From assembly GCF_009377175.1 (NCBI RefSeq), contig NZ_VJZD01000060.1, positions 1 through 41,673 of the forward strand: a stretch of 41,673 bases of DNA, read 5' to 3'. Within the stretch, counting starts at the first letter, position 1. Every line of letters starts with the position of its first letter. The notes under the pieces are model-generated. The model did not search any database. It saw nothing but the letters and a program-made list of their open reading frames with translations, and was not told the origin of the DNA. Shown piece after piece: positions 7,361 to 14,960 of the stretch. Source of the DNA: Streptomyces adustus (GTDB taxonomy: Bacteria > Actinomycetota > Actinomycetes > Streptomycetales > Streptomycetaceae). The translations under genes were made by a program, and so were the position numbers.

Positions 7361-9289
7361 TCAGTCGACCATGCGGGCGATGTGGAAGGTGTGCTCCAGC
7401 CGGCGCCATTCCCCGTCGACCTCGCGGCCCTCGGGCGCGGGTCCGCTCTGCGGGGCGAAGTGGACGATGAGCGGGTCCTTCACGCCGAACACCGTGTCAC
7501 TGTCGAGATGGGAGCCGTCCGCCACGAACAACTGCGTGATCAGCCGGCGATGGCCGGGTGCGCTGATCATGAAGTGGACGTGCGGGGCGCGGTAGTGATG
7601 GCGGCCGACCGCGTCGAGCATCTGCCCCACCGGACCGTCGCCCGGGATGGGGTAGTGGGAGGGGAGGATCGACCAGAAGGTGATCCGGCCGTTGGCGTCG
7701 GTGCGCAGCCGGCCCCGCAGCACGGGCCCTTCCTGGTCGGGCAGCTGCACGTCGTAGAAGCCGTCCTCGTCGGCCTGCCAGACGTCGACGACCGCGTCCT
7801 TGAGCGGCTCACCCGACGTGTCGGCGATGGTCACGTCCACCCACAGTGGAGTTCCGGGAAGGCCGTCCGAGATGTCGCTGCCGTGCTCTGCCTCCGGCGG
7901 GCCCTCCACGTAGAAGGGGCCCAGCACGGCGGAGGGCGTGGTCTCGGGAGTGCGGGAGTTGGTCAGCAGGTCCACGGCGCTGGAGATGCCCAGCACGTCC
8001 GAGAGCAGCACGAACTCCTGTCGGGTCGGACTGCTCAGCTGCCCGGTCCGGGTGAGGTGGTCGATCGCGTAGGCCCACTCCGCCTCGGTGACGTCCTCTT
8101 CCGCCACGAAGGCGTGCAGGTGTCGCACGAGGCCGGAGAGCAGGTCGCGCAGACGGGCATCGGGCGCCTGCGCGAAGCTCGCCACGACCTGCTCGGTGAG
8201 CTGGGCCAGCACGGTGGCCGTGGTGGGCGGGCCCTTGGGCCGCCGCCCGTTCCAGGCGTCGGTCAGTAGTTCCTCGACGCCCTCGACGGTGAGCTCCCGC
8301 GGATTCGGGTACGGCGTCGCGACAGCAGCCTCGGCCGCCTCGGCGAGGCCGGACTCGGGCATGCCCAGCTCACGCAGCGAGGTCGGCCCGCCCAGCGAGG
8401 CGACGAGGTCGTACAGACCGCTCGCGGCGTCGGGCACGTCGAGCGCCTCGGCGATGCGGCGCAGCACGTCCGGGGCGGTGGGCGCGTTGTACGCCAGCAC
8501 GTGCGGCAGGATCACCGTGTGTGTCTCGGCGTGCGGCAGATCGAAGCCGCCGCCCAGGGTGTGGCACAGCTTGTGGTGCAGCGCCATGCCGACGGTGGCC
8601 AGGCAGGTACCGGCGAGCCACGCTCCCTGCAGCAGATCGGCTCGGGCCTCGTGGTCGGCCGGGTCCGCGGCCAGGCGCGGCAGCGCCCGGGCGATCCGTG
8701 AGATCGCGTCGAGGGCCTGGCGGTCGGTGACCGGATCGGCATCGGGGGAGTACAGCGCCTCCACCGCGTGGGCCATGGCGTTCACGCCGCTGGTGACCGA
8801 CATGGCCAGGGGCAGCGAGAGTGTGAGGTCGACGTCGTAGACGACGGTCTCCGGCAGGATCGCGGGCGAGGCCTGCGTGGTCTTGCGTCCGTCGCGGGTC
8901 TCGCCGAGGACGGGGGTGACCTCGGAGCCTGCGTAGGTGGTCGGCACGACGACCTGGGGGAGGTCTGTGCGCAGGGCCAGCGCCTTCGACAGGCCCGTCG
9001 TGGAGCCGCCGCCGACCGACACCAGACAGTCGGCGTCCGCCTCGCGCAGGACGGTGAGCGCCCTTTCCGTCACCTCGACCGGGGTGTGCATGGCGGCACC
9101 GTCGAACTCCGCGATCACCAGGTCCCCGAGCGCGTCCCGCACGCGCAGGGCCGCGTCCTCGAGCCCGGGGCCGGACACCAGCAGGACCCGCTTGCCGTCG
9201 AGCCGCCGCACCTCCTCGGCGAGCCGGTCGACGGTTCCGGACCCGAAGACCACTCGTGCCGGATGGGATGTGTGAACGAACGTCCGCAT
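7361..9289 (-). CDS. Fused maleylacetate reductase - hydroxyquinol 1,2-dioxygenase
   Basis: A 642-residue bifunctional cytoplasmic enzyme. Residues 1-355 are an iron-alcohol-dehydrogenase-fold maleylacetate reductase, with the nucleotide-binding GGGST (93-97), PTTYAGSE (116-123), AMAHAVEALYSP and the His-rich MALHHKLCHTLGGG. Residues about 360-642 are an intradiol dioxygenase of the hydroxyquinol/catechol type: the all-alpha N-terminal cap, then Tyr460 (GPFYVEG), Tyr546 (SHYPIP), His570 and His572 (RAPHVHF), the expected Fe(III) ligands. The dioxygenase half would ring-open hydroxyquinol to maleylacetate, and the reductase half would convert that to 3-oxoadipate, so the order of domains is the reverse of the pathway. 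The start ATG at 9289 has GGAGG about 9 bp upstream; the longer reading to 9484 adds a non-protein-like N-terminus. No monooxygenase or transporter gene is adjacent. Fusions of these two enzymes are known in actinomycetes. Confidence 0.93.
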   Translation of the reverse strand: MRTFVHTSHPARVVFGSGTVDRLAEEVRRLDGKRVLLVSGPGLEDAALRVRDALGDLVIAEFDGAAMHTPVEVTERALTVLREADADCLVSVGGGSTTGLSKALALRTDLPQVVVPTTYAGSEVTPVLGETRDGRKTTQASPAILPETVVYDVDLTLSLPLAMSVTSGVNAMAHAVEALYSPDADPVTDRQALDAISRIARALPRLAADPADHEARADLLQGAWLAGTCLATVGMALHHKLCHTLGGGFDLPHAETHTVILPHVLAYNAPTAPDVLRRIAEALDVPDAASGLYDLVASLGGPTSLRELGMPESGLAEAAEAAVATPYPNPRELTVEGVEELLTDAWNGRRPKGPPTTATVLAQLTEQVVASFAQAPDARLRDLLSGLVRHLHAFVAEEDVTEAEWAYAIDHLTRTGQLSSPTRQEFVLLSDVLGISSAVDLLTNSRTPETTPSAVLGPFYVEGPPEAEHGSDISDGLPGTPLWVDVTIADTSGEPLKDAVVDVWQADEDGFYDVQLPDQEGPVLRGRLRTDANGRITFWSILPSHYPIPGDGPVGQMLDAVGRHHYRAPHVHFMISAPGHRRLITQLFVADGSHLDSDTVFGVKDPLIVHFAPQSGPAPEGREVDGEWRRLEHTFHIARMVD

Positions 9290-9719
9290 GGCGGGCCGCC
9301 TCCGAGCTTCGGTCGGGTTGTATGGGGATGGCCCTTCAGCTTGCGGCTCGGGTGCCGGTGAATTCCTGCACGATCGACGCGAATCTCTGCAGGAACCGCG
9401 CATCGTCAACGGCTCTCTTACGGCGACCCGACATCCGTGAGGTCGAGGTGTCCCCGTGCCTACCGCGCCCTCGGACGGACTCATCGGCCCGATCGCCGGC
9501 TCGACGGCTCAGCGCGCCGCAATGACACGTGCCGGTGTCTGTCCCCGGAGCATCCGGCCGCGCCGACCGGTCACGCCTGTGCGCCGAGCCCGCCGACCAC
9601 ACGGCCGGCCGCAGGATCTGCCTCCACGGCCGGCTGCCGAATCGCCTCAGTATGTGCGGGATCCGGGCTCCGAAGCGGTCAGCGGGGCCTTGGGGGCCTT
9701 CGGGGAACGGCCTGATGCT
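9290..9719. other. 430-bp intergenic region
   Basis: Carries the leader of the fused dioxygenase gene and the 3' flank of the lectin gene. A 32-codon minus-strand reading (ATG 9434 to stop 9336) ends 46 bp before the fusion gene, but has only modest third-position GC and no good ribosome-binding site, so I do not call it. Nothing else recognised. Confidence 0.5.
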
Positions 9720-10823
9720 TCACGCTGCGGACCACTTCTGGTTGTCCGTCCCGGCGCATGACCACAACTGGAGACGGGTGCCGTCCGCGGTTCCGTTGTC
9801 CCGGATATCGGCGCACTTGTCCGCCAGCCTGTTGACCAGGTCGTTGCTGGAGTTGAGTGTGAACTTCTGCTCGGAACGGCCGTTGCAGGGCGCCAGTTCC
9901 AGGCCCGTCCCGTCGTCGGTCGAGCCGCCCGCGAGCTGAACGCACATGCCGAGCGCGCGCAGCGTGCCGTCGGCAGCGAACACCCAATGCTGTGAGGGTG
10001 TGTTCCGCGAGCAGGCCGAGATGATGAGTTGTGCCCCCCGAGCTGCCTTGCCGCCCGCGACGTCGATGCAGCGTCTCGAAGAGTGGCTGACCAGCTGCAC
10101 GCCGGACGCGGGTGCTTGCACATGCGCCTTCGACCCGGCGGTACTCGACGCGGTCGCGGTCGCGGTCGGATCTCCAACGGCTTTGCCGTCGGGTGACTTC
10201 TTGGTCGCTTCCACGGCCGGACCGTGCTTGTCCGCCCCGTCGGCGGAGGCGTCACCGGTGAGGGTCGGCAGAGTGTCGAGTCCGTCGATGCCCACCCGGT
10301 TGTGTCCGGAGGAACTCGTGCTGCCGGACGACCCGTTGGCGCGATCGTCGTGATGGCCGCCGGTGAGCGCCAGGGTGACCACGACACTGCCCGCCGCCAG
10401 CAGTCCCACCACACCGACGACCCCGATGGCGCCACGCGATCCTGTCAGCCCGGCGCCCCCGCCCGAACGGGTTTCGTTCGAACGCGTACCCGTGGGAGTC
10501 CCCTGGAAGGTGTGGGCCGCCTCGTCGTGCATGCCGAAGCCGGTGCCTCCATTGCCGGTTGTGGTGCCCTCCGGCTGGTCGAACGAGTGCGCAGCGGAAC
10601 GGCTCAAGCCTCCTCGCGACCCCAGCGACGAGTATTGGGCGAGTCTGGGGACGACGGCACCCGTGCGGCGGGTGAGGTCGTCGGCCTTGTCCGTCCCGGC
10701 TTCAGGAGCAGCGGCATCGCTGTCGTCCGGGGCGTTCGCGGTATCGCGTCTGACGAGTTCGGCACTCCCCGGGACCCGTACCGGGAGGTCATTCGTCGGC
10801 CTGGGCAGACGTGGTCGCTTCAT
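9720..10823 (-). CDS. Membrane-anchored ricin-type (CBM13-like) lectin domain protein
   Basis: A 367-residue protein with a Thr/Ser/Gly/Asp-rich cytoplasmic N-terminus (1-128), one transmembrane helix (about 131-154, GAIGVVGVVGLLAAGSVVVTLAL), a Ser/Thr/Ala-rich linker (155-240) and a C-terminal ricin-type beta-trefoil (241-367). The trefoil shows the three-fold repeat with Q-x-W type motifs QHW (278-280), QKF (319-321) and QKW (362-364), plus paired cysteines (Cys252/271, 294/313, 337/356). It is therefore a type II-like membrane protein that displays a carbohydrate-binding module outside the cell. Start ATG 10823 is preceded by GGAAAGGA. No catalytic domain is attached. Ligand unknown; cell-wall or environmental glycans are plausible. 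Confidence 0.88.
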   Translation of the reverse strand: MKRPRLPRPTNDLPVRVPGSAELVRRDTANAPDDSDAAAPEAGTDKADDLTRRTGAVVPRLAQYSSLGSRGGLSRSAAHSFDQPEGTTTGNGGTGFGMHDEAAHTFQGTPTGTRSNETRSGGGAGLTGSRGAIGVVGVVGLLAAGSVVVTLALTGGHHDDRANGSSGSTSSSGHNRVGIDGLDTLPTLTGDASADGADKHGPAVEATKKSPDGKAVGDPTATATASSTAGSKAHVQAPASGVQLVSHSSRRCIDVAGGKAARGAQLIISACSRNTPSQHWVFAADGTLRALGMCVQLAGGSTDDGTGLELAPCNGRSEQKFTLNSSNDLVNRLADKCADIRDNGTADGTRLQLWSCAGTDNQKWSAA

Positions 10824-11110
10824 GCTTTCCTTTCCAGCGGGATGGGCGCTCCCTCGCACGAAGCACCCGCGGTGACGGGGCTTGGGTTCATGGAAGGGGC
10901 GTGTGATCTGCGACTCACGTGTGTCGGCCGGCTGCCTGATGCCGTTCTTGCTCGGTGAACCGTCGAGGAGCAGGCGGACGGCCGTGACGTGGGCCTGATG
11001 GCCGGATGCTGGGGAAATCGAGGTGAGATGCTACCCGGTCCGTGGTCGCACATCCGATCGAGCGGCGGCTGGAGGTGGGCGCCGAGGATGGCCGGGCAGG
11101 TTCGGGTGTT

Positions 11111-11444
11111 GGGTCGCTTCGGTCGCTGGTGCCGGGGAGCGGTCATGGGCGAATCGGTCATCCGGCGGTGACTCGGAGTCTCCCGAGTTGATCGATTGCT
11201 TCGGATGCGGGGATGCGGAGAGGTGAATGTGACGAGGCGGTGGCTGCGAGTCAGTGACTCTGCGGCCATGGGAAGTGGACGGGGCGGTTGCTTCGCCGCC
11301 GGGCGAACCCCTGGTCAGAGGGCCTTTCGTGGTCACCGGAGCGACCGAAGCGACTCAAGGTTCGGATATGTGCAGCCATCGCGGGTGGTGCCTGCGGACG
11401 TACGTGCTGCCCGAGTCGGGGATCAGGGTCGCTTCAGTCGCTGG
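11111..11444. repeat. Three dispersed copies of a duplicated 9-mer (GGTCGCTTC GGTCGCTGG)
   Basis: GGGTCGCTTCGGTCGCTGG at 11111-11129, its inverse core AGCGACCGAAGCGAC at 11340-11354, and GGGTCGCTTCAGTCGCTGG at 11426-11444. Each unit is itself a near-tandem repeat of GGTCGCT. The first and third differ at one position in 19. No gene is recognisable around them, so they may be regulator-binding sites of a lost gene or a small dispersed repeat. Confidence 0.6.
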
Positions 11445-11873
11445 GCTGTCCCGCGGGCTGGTGATGAGAAGGCCGGTGTTTCGGCGGTCGCCTGCCGTGT
11501 TCCGGTACCAGGGCCGCCGTCTGGGAGATGTCCGCGAGCACCCTGGATGGCGCAATTGCCCCTTTGGGCAGCTTGATCGCAGTTGGCTTGCTGTGCTTTG
11601 GCGGCGGCTGCCATGCTCATTGGGCCAGTTCCCTGGCGACCGAGTTCGGGGGCCTCTGCCGACATCCTCGGCAGCAGGCAGGGGCAGATGATGGGCCTAC
11701 CGTCAGCCAGACGGTGTCGCACTGCCTCGTGCGCCGGTACGAAAGGGTCTTGCAGGTCGCCGCCTCGGCAAGGCCCCGGTCGTATCTGATCGCTCATCCG
11801 GTCGATGGCGCGCCCGACGGTCCGCGTTGAGATGCCGAACCGTACTTCCTCGGCTGTCATCGCGGTCAGTGGT

Positions 11874-11915
11874 GGGCTCTGTCTCATGCGCCCTCCCCGT
11901 GATGAGGCAGAGCCC
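11874..11915. terminator. Strong hairpin without an adjacent recognised gene
   Basis: GGGCTCTGTCTCAT (11874-11887) pairs with ATGAGGCAGAGCCC (11902-11915) over 14 bp, with one G-T pair and a 14-nt loop. It resembles a Streptomyces terminator, but no gene ends nearby on either strand. Confidence 0.6.
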
Positions 11916-12168
11916 GCCTCGACTCCGTTCCGGCAGGGCCGGGTATTGCGCATCGAGAGCTCTGGCGGCCCGTGCGGGTCGAGGTCCACGGGGCGTCGCC
12001 GCCTCTCTCCTTGTGGTCGACGGTCGGAGTCGCGCCCCGAAGTGGTCTTGGACGCCCCCAGGAAGGCCCGTCACCTGTTCCTGCGGGTCCACGCGCACTG
12101 CCGTGGCGACGCGGTGACGCGGACGGTGGCCGGGACCGCGGGCTCGGGCCGAGCTGTGCGACCGACCA

Positions 12169-12202
12169 GTGCGGCGGGCTCCCTCCTCGGGGCCCGCCGC
12201 AC
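12169..12202. terminator. Hairpin upstream of peroxiredoxin gene
   Basis: GTGCGGCGGGC (12169-12179) pairs perfectly with GCCCGCCGCAC (12192-12202) around a 12-nt loop. It lies 154 bp before the peroxiredoxin start and would insulate it from upstream transcription. Confidence 0.6.
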
Positions 12203-12274
12203 CGTCGTTCGCGGGCCCGCCAGCCGTGTGATCCCGGCTACAAGGAGAGGCTACGGCTGGCATTTGAACAAGAA

Positions 12275-12284
12275 AGAACGTTCT
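12275..12284. promoter_or_regulatory. Small palindrome in peroxiredoxin promoter region
   Basis: AGAACGTTCT is a perfect 10-bp palindrome within an AT-rich patch (about 12261-12297), 72 bp upstream of the peroxiredoxin start. It could be a regulator site near the promoter. It does not match the GAAC-N4-GTTC LexA consensus, which needs a 4-bp spacer. Confidence 0.35.
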
Positions 12285-12355
12285 ATACATACATTGCTTC
12301 GCCGACGGCCCCGCGGATCGTGCCGGGCCTCGATTCCCCTTCGAGAGGAACCCCC

Positions 12356-12841
12356 ATGCCCGTGCCCGAGATCGGCACCCCCGCGCCCGACTTCACGCTC
12401 CGTGGCGTTCTGCTGGGTGACAACGGCGCCGTCGAACGCCGTGACTTCTCCCTGTCGGCCCACCGCGGAGCCCCGCTGGTGCTCGCCTTCTACCCGGGCG
12501 ACAACACGCTCGTGTGCACCAAGCAGCTCTGCTCGTACGCCTCCGAGCTGGACCGCTTCCGTGACCTCGGGGCGACGGTCTGGGGGATCAACTTCGGCGA
12601 CCTGGACAGCCACGAGCAGTTCGCCCGCAAGCGCGACCTGCGCTTCCCGCTGCTCGCCGACATCGACCGCGAGGTCGTCCAGTCCTACGGCATCCAGATG
12701 CCCGGCCTCGGCCTCAAGCGCTCGGTGTTCGTCATCGACGCCGACGGCATCGTGCGCTGGAAGCACGTCGCCCGCCTCGGACTGACCTTCCAGGACACCG
12801 ACACGATCACCAAGGAACTCGCCACCCTCACCCGACGCTGA
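12356..12841 (+). CDS. Peroxiredoxin, BCP/PrxQ type
   Basis: A 161-residue thioredoxin-fold peroxidase that reduces hydrogen peroxide and organic hydroperoxides in the cytoplasm. The active-site loop reads FYPGDNTLVCTKQLC: Pro47, Thr51 and peroxidatic Cys54 follow the PxxxTxxC pattern, and Cys59, five residues later, is placed like the resolving cysteine of PrxQ/BCP proteins. The rest of the fold is present, including GINFGDLDSHEQFARKRDLRFPLLAD and FVIDADGIVRWKHV. Start ATG 12356 follows AGAGGAA. A promoter-like AT-rich patch lies 60-95 bp upstream. The LuxR gene downstream is co-directional, 105 bp away, and may be co-transcribed or simply adjacent. Confidence 0.93.
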   Translation: MPVPEIGTPAPDFTLRGVLLGDNGAVERRDFSLSAHRGAPLVLAFYPGDNTLVCTKQLCSYASELDRFRDLGATVWGINFGDLDSHEQFARKRDLRFPLLADIDREVVQSYGIQMPGLGLKRSVFVIDADGIVRWKHVARLGLTFQDTDTITKELATLTRR

Positions 12842-12946
12842 ACCGAAACGATCGCGCGCAGCCCGGCAGAGCACGCTGCCTCGACCTCGAACGCTGAGTG
12901 TGTTCGTGCGATGCGCCAGATTTCGGGCCCTTGGAAAGGACGCTCG

Positions 12947-13600
12947 GTGAGCGGTTCTGAAACGTCGCGCCGCATGCGGGTGGTCGTCCTCGCGGAGGAC
13001 AGGCTGACCGCGCAGGGCGTGGAGGCACATGTAGCGGGTGATGAACGTGTGCAAGTGCTCGGGCCGGGAGACGAGGAGTCCCCGGACGTGCTCCTGCTCA
13101 TCACGGCCGAGCTGGCGGAGAACACCTTCGCGGCCCTGCAGCGCTACTGCCGAAAGGACCCCGACGAGTCGCCGCGGCTGATCCTGGTGGCGAACAAACC
13201 CACGGCCGAACAGCTGATGCGCGTGATCGGGCTGGGCCTGGTGGCCTTCATGACCCGCGAGAAGACCACCCTGTCGGACATCAGCGAGATGCTCTGCGCG
13301 GTCGCGCGCGGTGCCGGCTCGCTGCCGCAGTCGATGACGGGATCGCTGCTGGAGCAGATCCGCAGCCGGAGCCAGGACGGACAGGCCGCCGACCGGAGTG
13401 ACGATTCGTCGTCCTTCACAGACCGGGAGCTCGCGGTGCTGCGGCAGCTGGCGGCCGGCTTCAGCACCACGGAGATCGCCGCGGCCCTGCACTACTCCGA
13501 ACGGACCGTCAAATACATCATCCACGAGATGATCGTCCGGCACGGCCTGCGCAACCGCGTGCACGCCGTCGCCCACGCACTGCGCCAAGGCTTTCTCTAG
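12947..13600 (+). CDS. LuxR/NarL-type regulator with atypical receiver domain
   Basis: A 217-residue regulator with start GTG 12947 and GGAAAGGA (12933-12940) six bases upstream. The N-terminal domain has the outline of a response-regulator receiver (MRVVVLAEDRLTAQGVEAHV, PDVLLLITAEL, LILVANKP, GLVAFMTREK), but the phospho-acceptor Asp expected after the PDVLLL strand is missing (Ile-Thr-Ala there). The C-terminal domain is a clear LuxR helix-turn-helix: TDRELAVLRQLAAGFSTTEIAAAL followed by YSERTVKYIIHEMIVRHGLRNR. No histidine kinase gene is adjacent. It is most likely a phosphorylation-independent regulator controlled by a ligand, by partner binding or by its own level. Longer ATG start at 12911 is possible but lacks a ribosome-binding site. 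Confidence 0.88.
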   Translation: MSGSETSRRMRVVVLAEDRLTAQGVEAHVAGDERVQVLGPGDEESPDVLLLITAELAENTFAALQRYCRKDPDESPRLILVANKPTAEQLMRVIGLGLVAFMTREKTTLSDISEMLCAVARGAGSLPQSMTGSLLEQIRSRSQDGQAADRSDDSSSFTDRELAVLRQLAAGFSTTEIAAALHYSERTVKYIIHEMIVRHGLRNRVHAVAHALRQGFL

Positions 13601-13992
13601 TACCGCGGCAGGCGACGTCTGCCCGTCTAGGAGCGGCGTTCGGTGCCTGCTCTGGGGTCCCCCCGGCCGAAGGCTGGGGGAAGTGGCGGCCGGAAGTCCT
13701 CGTACTGGACGTACTCGGGCTTTCGGCCGGTGGCGGTGGGGGAGCGTGCCGGGCGTCGCGACGGGGCGAACGTCGCCTGCCGTGGAACCGGCAGACCGCG
13801 CGGCCCACACCTCACCACGGCGGCGACTCGCGTCCGACCGGGCCGCATCGACGCACCGCCGCCACCCGGGACCGGACCTGGCCCGGTTCGAGGCCGCCTC
13901 GGCGTGCACCCGTCGGATCGAACCGCCGATTCCGGCCACGCCCGGACCAGGCCGGAACGGGATCTGCGCGGCCGGCGGTACCGCTGGTCGTG
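13601..13992. other. 392-bp intergenic region with Streptomyces-type intergenic repeat
   Basis: Contains the hairpin CCCCCGGCC-GAA-GGCTGGGGG (13660-13680, one G-T pair) followed by a GTCCTCGTACTGGACGTACT segment (13695-13714). From memory, this combination recurs in intergenic regions of many Streptomyces genomes, so I read it as a dispersed intergenic repeat rather than a gene. It may also act as terminator for the LuxR gene. No anti-sigma gene is seen here next to the ECF sigma factor. Confidence 0.5.
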
Positions 13993-14553
13993 TCATGCCG
14001 CTGCCGCGCGGTCCGGCGCTTGGACAGCGCTCCTCGCCCGGACCCGGTTGCGCAACTGGCGCAGTGCGTAGTGCTGCCGGGACTTCACCGTGCCGGCGGG
14101 GACGCCGAGTATGCGGGCGGTCTCGTGGACCGTCCTGTCCCGCAGATAGGTGTGCACCAGGACTTCGCGGTGTTCGTGCGAGAGGTGGCGCAGCAGGGCC
14201 AGGGCGTCGACGGAGGCCGCCGACGTGTCGGCGTGGTCGTTCTGCAGCGGGCCCTGGTGTTCCGCACCCACCGACTCGTGGCGGGAGTAGGCGCTGCGGA
14301 TGCGGTCGATGGCCAGGTTGCGGGCCACCGTGAGCAGCCAGCCGCGGATCGATCCCTCGTTGGCACACAGCCGGTCCGCGTGGTGCCAGGCGCGTATCAG
14401 GGTCTCCTGCACGATGTCCTCCGCCGTGTGGCGGTCGCGCAGCATGCGCTCGACGTACGCGAGCAGGGGTTTGGCGTGGTCGGTCACGAGTACCTCGAGG
14501 AGGTGCTCGCCGTGTGCTCCCCGGGGTGCGGCCGGAGCGGTTGCGCAGGTCAT
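13993..14553 (-). CDS. ECF-type RNA polymerase sigma factor
   Basis: A 186-residue group IV sigma factor. Region 2 (about 20-90) has LLAYVERMLRDRHTAEDIVQETLIRAWHHADRL and the -10-recognition segment SIRGWLLTVARNLAIDRIR. Region 4 (about 115-175) has LRHLSHEHREVLVHTYLRDRTVHETARILGVPAGTVKSRQHYALRQLRNRV, the -35-binding helix-turn-helix. There is no C-terminal extension beyond RAAAA. The ATG at 14553 gives a typical family N-terminus; a GTG at 14610 would add 19 residues but also lacks a good ribosome-binding site. No zinc-binding or membrane anti-sigma gene is adjacent on either side, which is unusual. The SARP gene upstream is on the same strand, 407 bp away, behind its own terminator. Confidence 0.9.
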   Translation of the reverse strand: MTCATAPAAPRGAHGEHLLEVLVTDHAKPLLAYVERMLRDRHTAEDIVQETLIRAWHHADRLCANEGSIRGWLLTVARNLAIDRIRSAYSRHESVGAEHQGPLQNDHADTSAASVDALALLRHLSHEHREVLVHTYLRDRTVHETARILGVPAGTVKSRQHYALRQLRNRVRARSAVQAPDRAAAA

Positions 14554-14960
14554 GTCGATTCCGTGGGGACCAAGGATCCGCCCGTCGTGGTTGCTCGCAC
14601 GGGCGATCACGGCCGCAGGAGACGGCCGGGAGGGTGTGCGAGATCGCCGAAGGACGGGGCAAGGCGGTGCGCCGGCCGAACCGGAGGTGACGGTTCACGG
14701 CCGACGGGCACGACACATGTCGTGCCTGCTTCGGCGAAGTTCCCCACCGGGGAACCAACACGTGCGGGGATCGTAGGCAGCGGCCGCAGCCGGAAAGCTG
14801 ACGGATTTCTGACGCGGGACATGCCGAACGGACGGTCGGTCCCGCAGGGCTGCCGTGCCGTCCCGCGCGTGCCGCGTCCGTCGGCCGGACCCGTCCGTGC
14901 GTGGCGTGCACTGCGTCACAGTGCCTCCGCGGGGTACACGGAGCCGCCCCGCCGGAGGGT
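14554..14960. promoter_or_regulatory. SARP-ECF intergenic region with two perfect inverted repeats
   Basis: GGCACGACA-CA-TGTCGTGCC (14707-14726, perfect 9-bp arms) and GTTCCCC-ACC-GGGGAAC (14739-14755, perfect 7-bp arms) lie 154 to 202 bp upstream of the ECF start. On the minus strand the second palindrome supplies GGAAC, the classic ECF -35 hexamer core, followed 16 bp later by CGACAT inside the first palindrome, so the ECF gene may be autoregulated from here. On the plus strand GGAAC is also followed 16 bp later by CGTAGG. Promoter assignment is inferred from motif spacing only. Confidence 0.45.
14924..14958 (-). terminator. Terminator after SARP gene
   Basis: CCTCCGCGGGG (14924-14934) pairs with CCCCG (14947-14951) and CGGAGG (14953-14958), 11 bp with one bulged C, immediately after the SARP stop codon in the direction of transcription. 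Confidence 0.6.

Larger units (their letters stand above)
10824..12355. other. 1.5-kb gene-poor region with repeats and orphan hairpins
   Basis: Six-frame readings here show no family resemblance and no consistent codon bias. The region does hold three copies of a GGTCGCTTC-type repeat (11111-11444) and two strong hairpins (11874-11915 and 12169-12202), listed separately. It looks like eroded coding DNA whose terminators survive. The last 100 bp are locally AT-rich and include AGAACGTTCT (12275-12284), a 10-bp palindrome 72 bp upstream of the peroxiredoxin start. Confidence 0.55.

Noticed and set aside
9336..9434. 32-codon minus-strand frame just upstream of the dioxygenase fusion
   Set aside because: Plausible length for a leader peptide, but it has no ribosome-binding site, weak codon bias, and is out of frame with the fusion gene.
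11528..11830. Plus-strand frame with a hydrophobic N-terminus
   Set aside because: A Leu/Gly-rich start is followed by random sequence. No Shine-Dalgarno at proper distance and no conserved features.
12275..12284. AGAACGTTCT as a LexA (SOS) box
   Set aside because: The half-sites abut, whereas the actinobacterial LexA box needs a 4-bp spacer between GAAC and GTTC.
11703..12290. Minus-strand frame with a helix-turn-helix-like segment in an overlapping frame (about 11750-11870)
   Set aside because: The short TAEEVRFGISTRTVGRAIDRM segment is suggestive, but neither frame continues as a protein family and a strong hairpin lies across the 5' part.
13658..13681. Dedicated terminator of the LuxR gene
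   Set aside because: The hairpin and the GTACTGGACGTAC segment after it look like a dispersed Streptomyces intergenic repeat, so I recorded it as such rather than as a gene-specific terminator.
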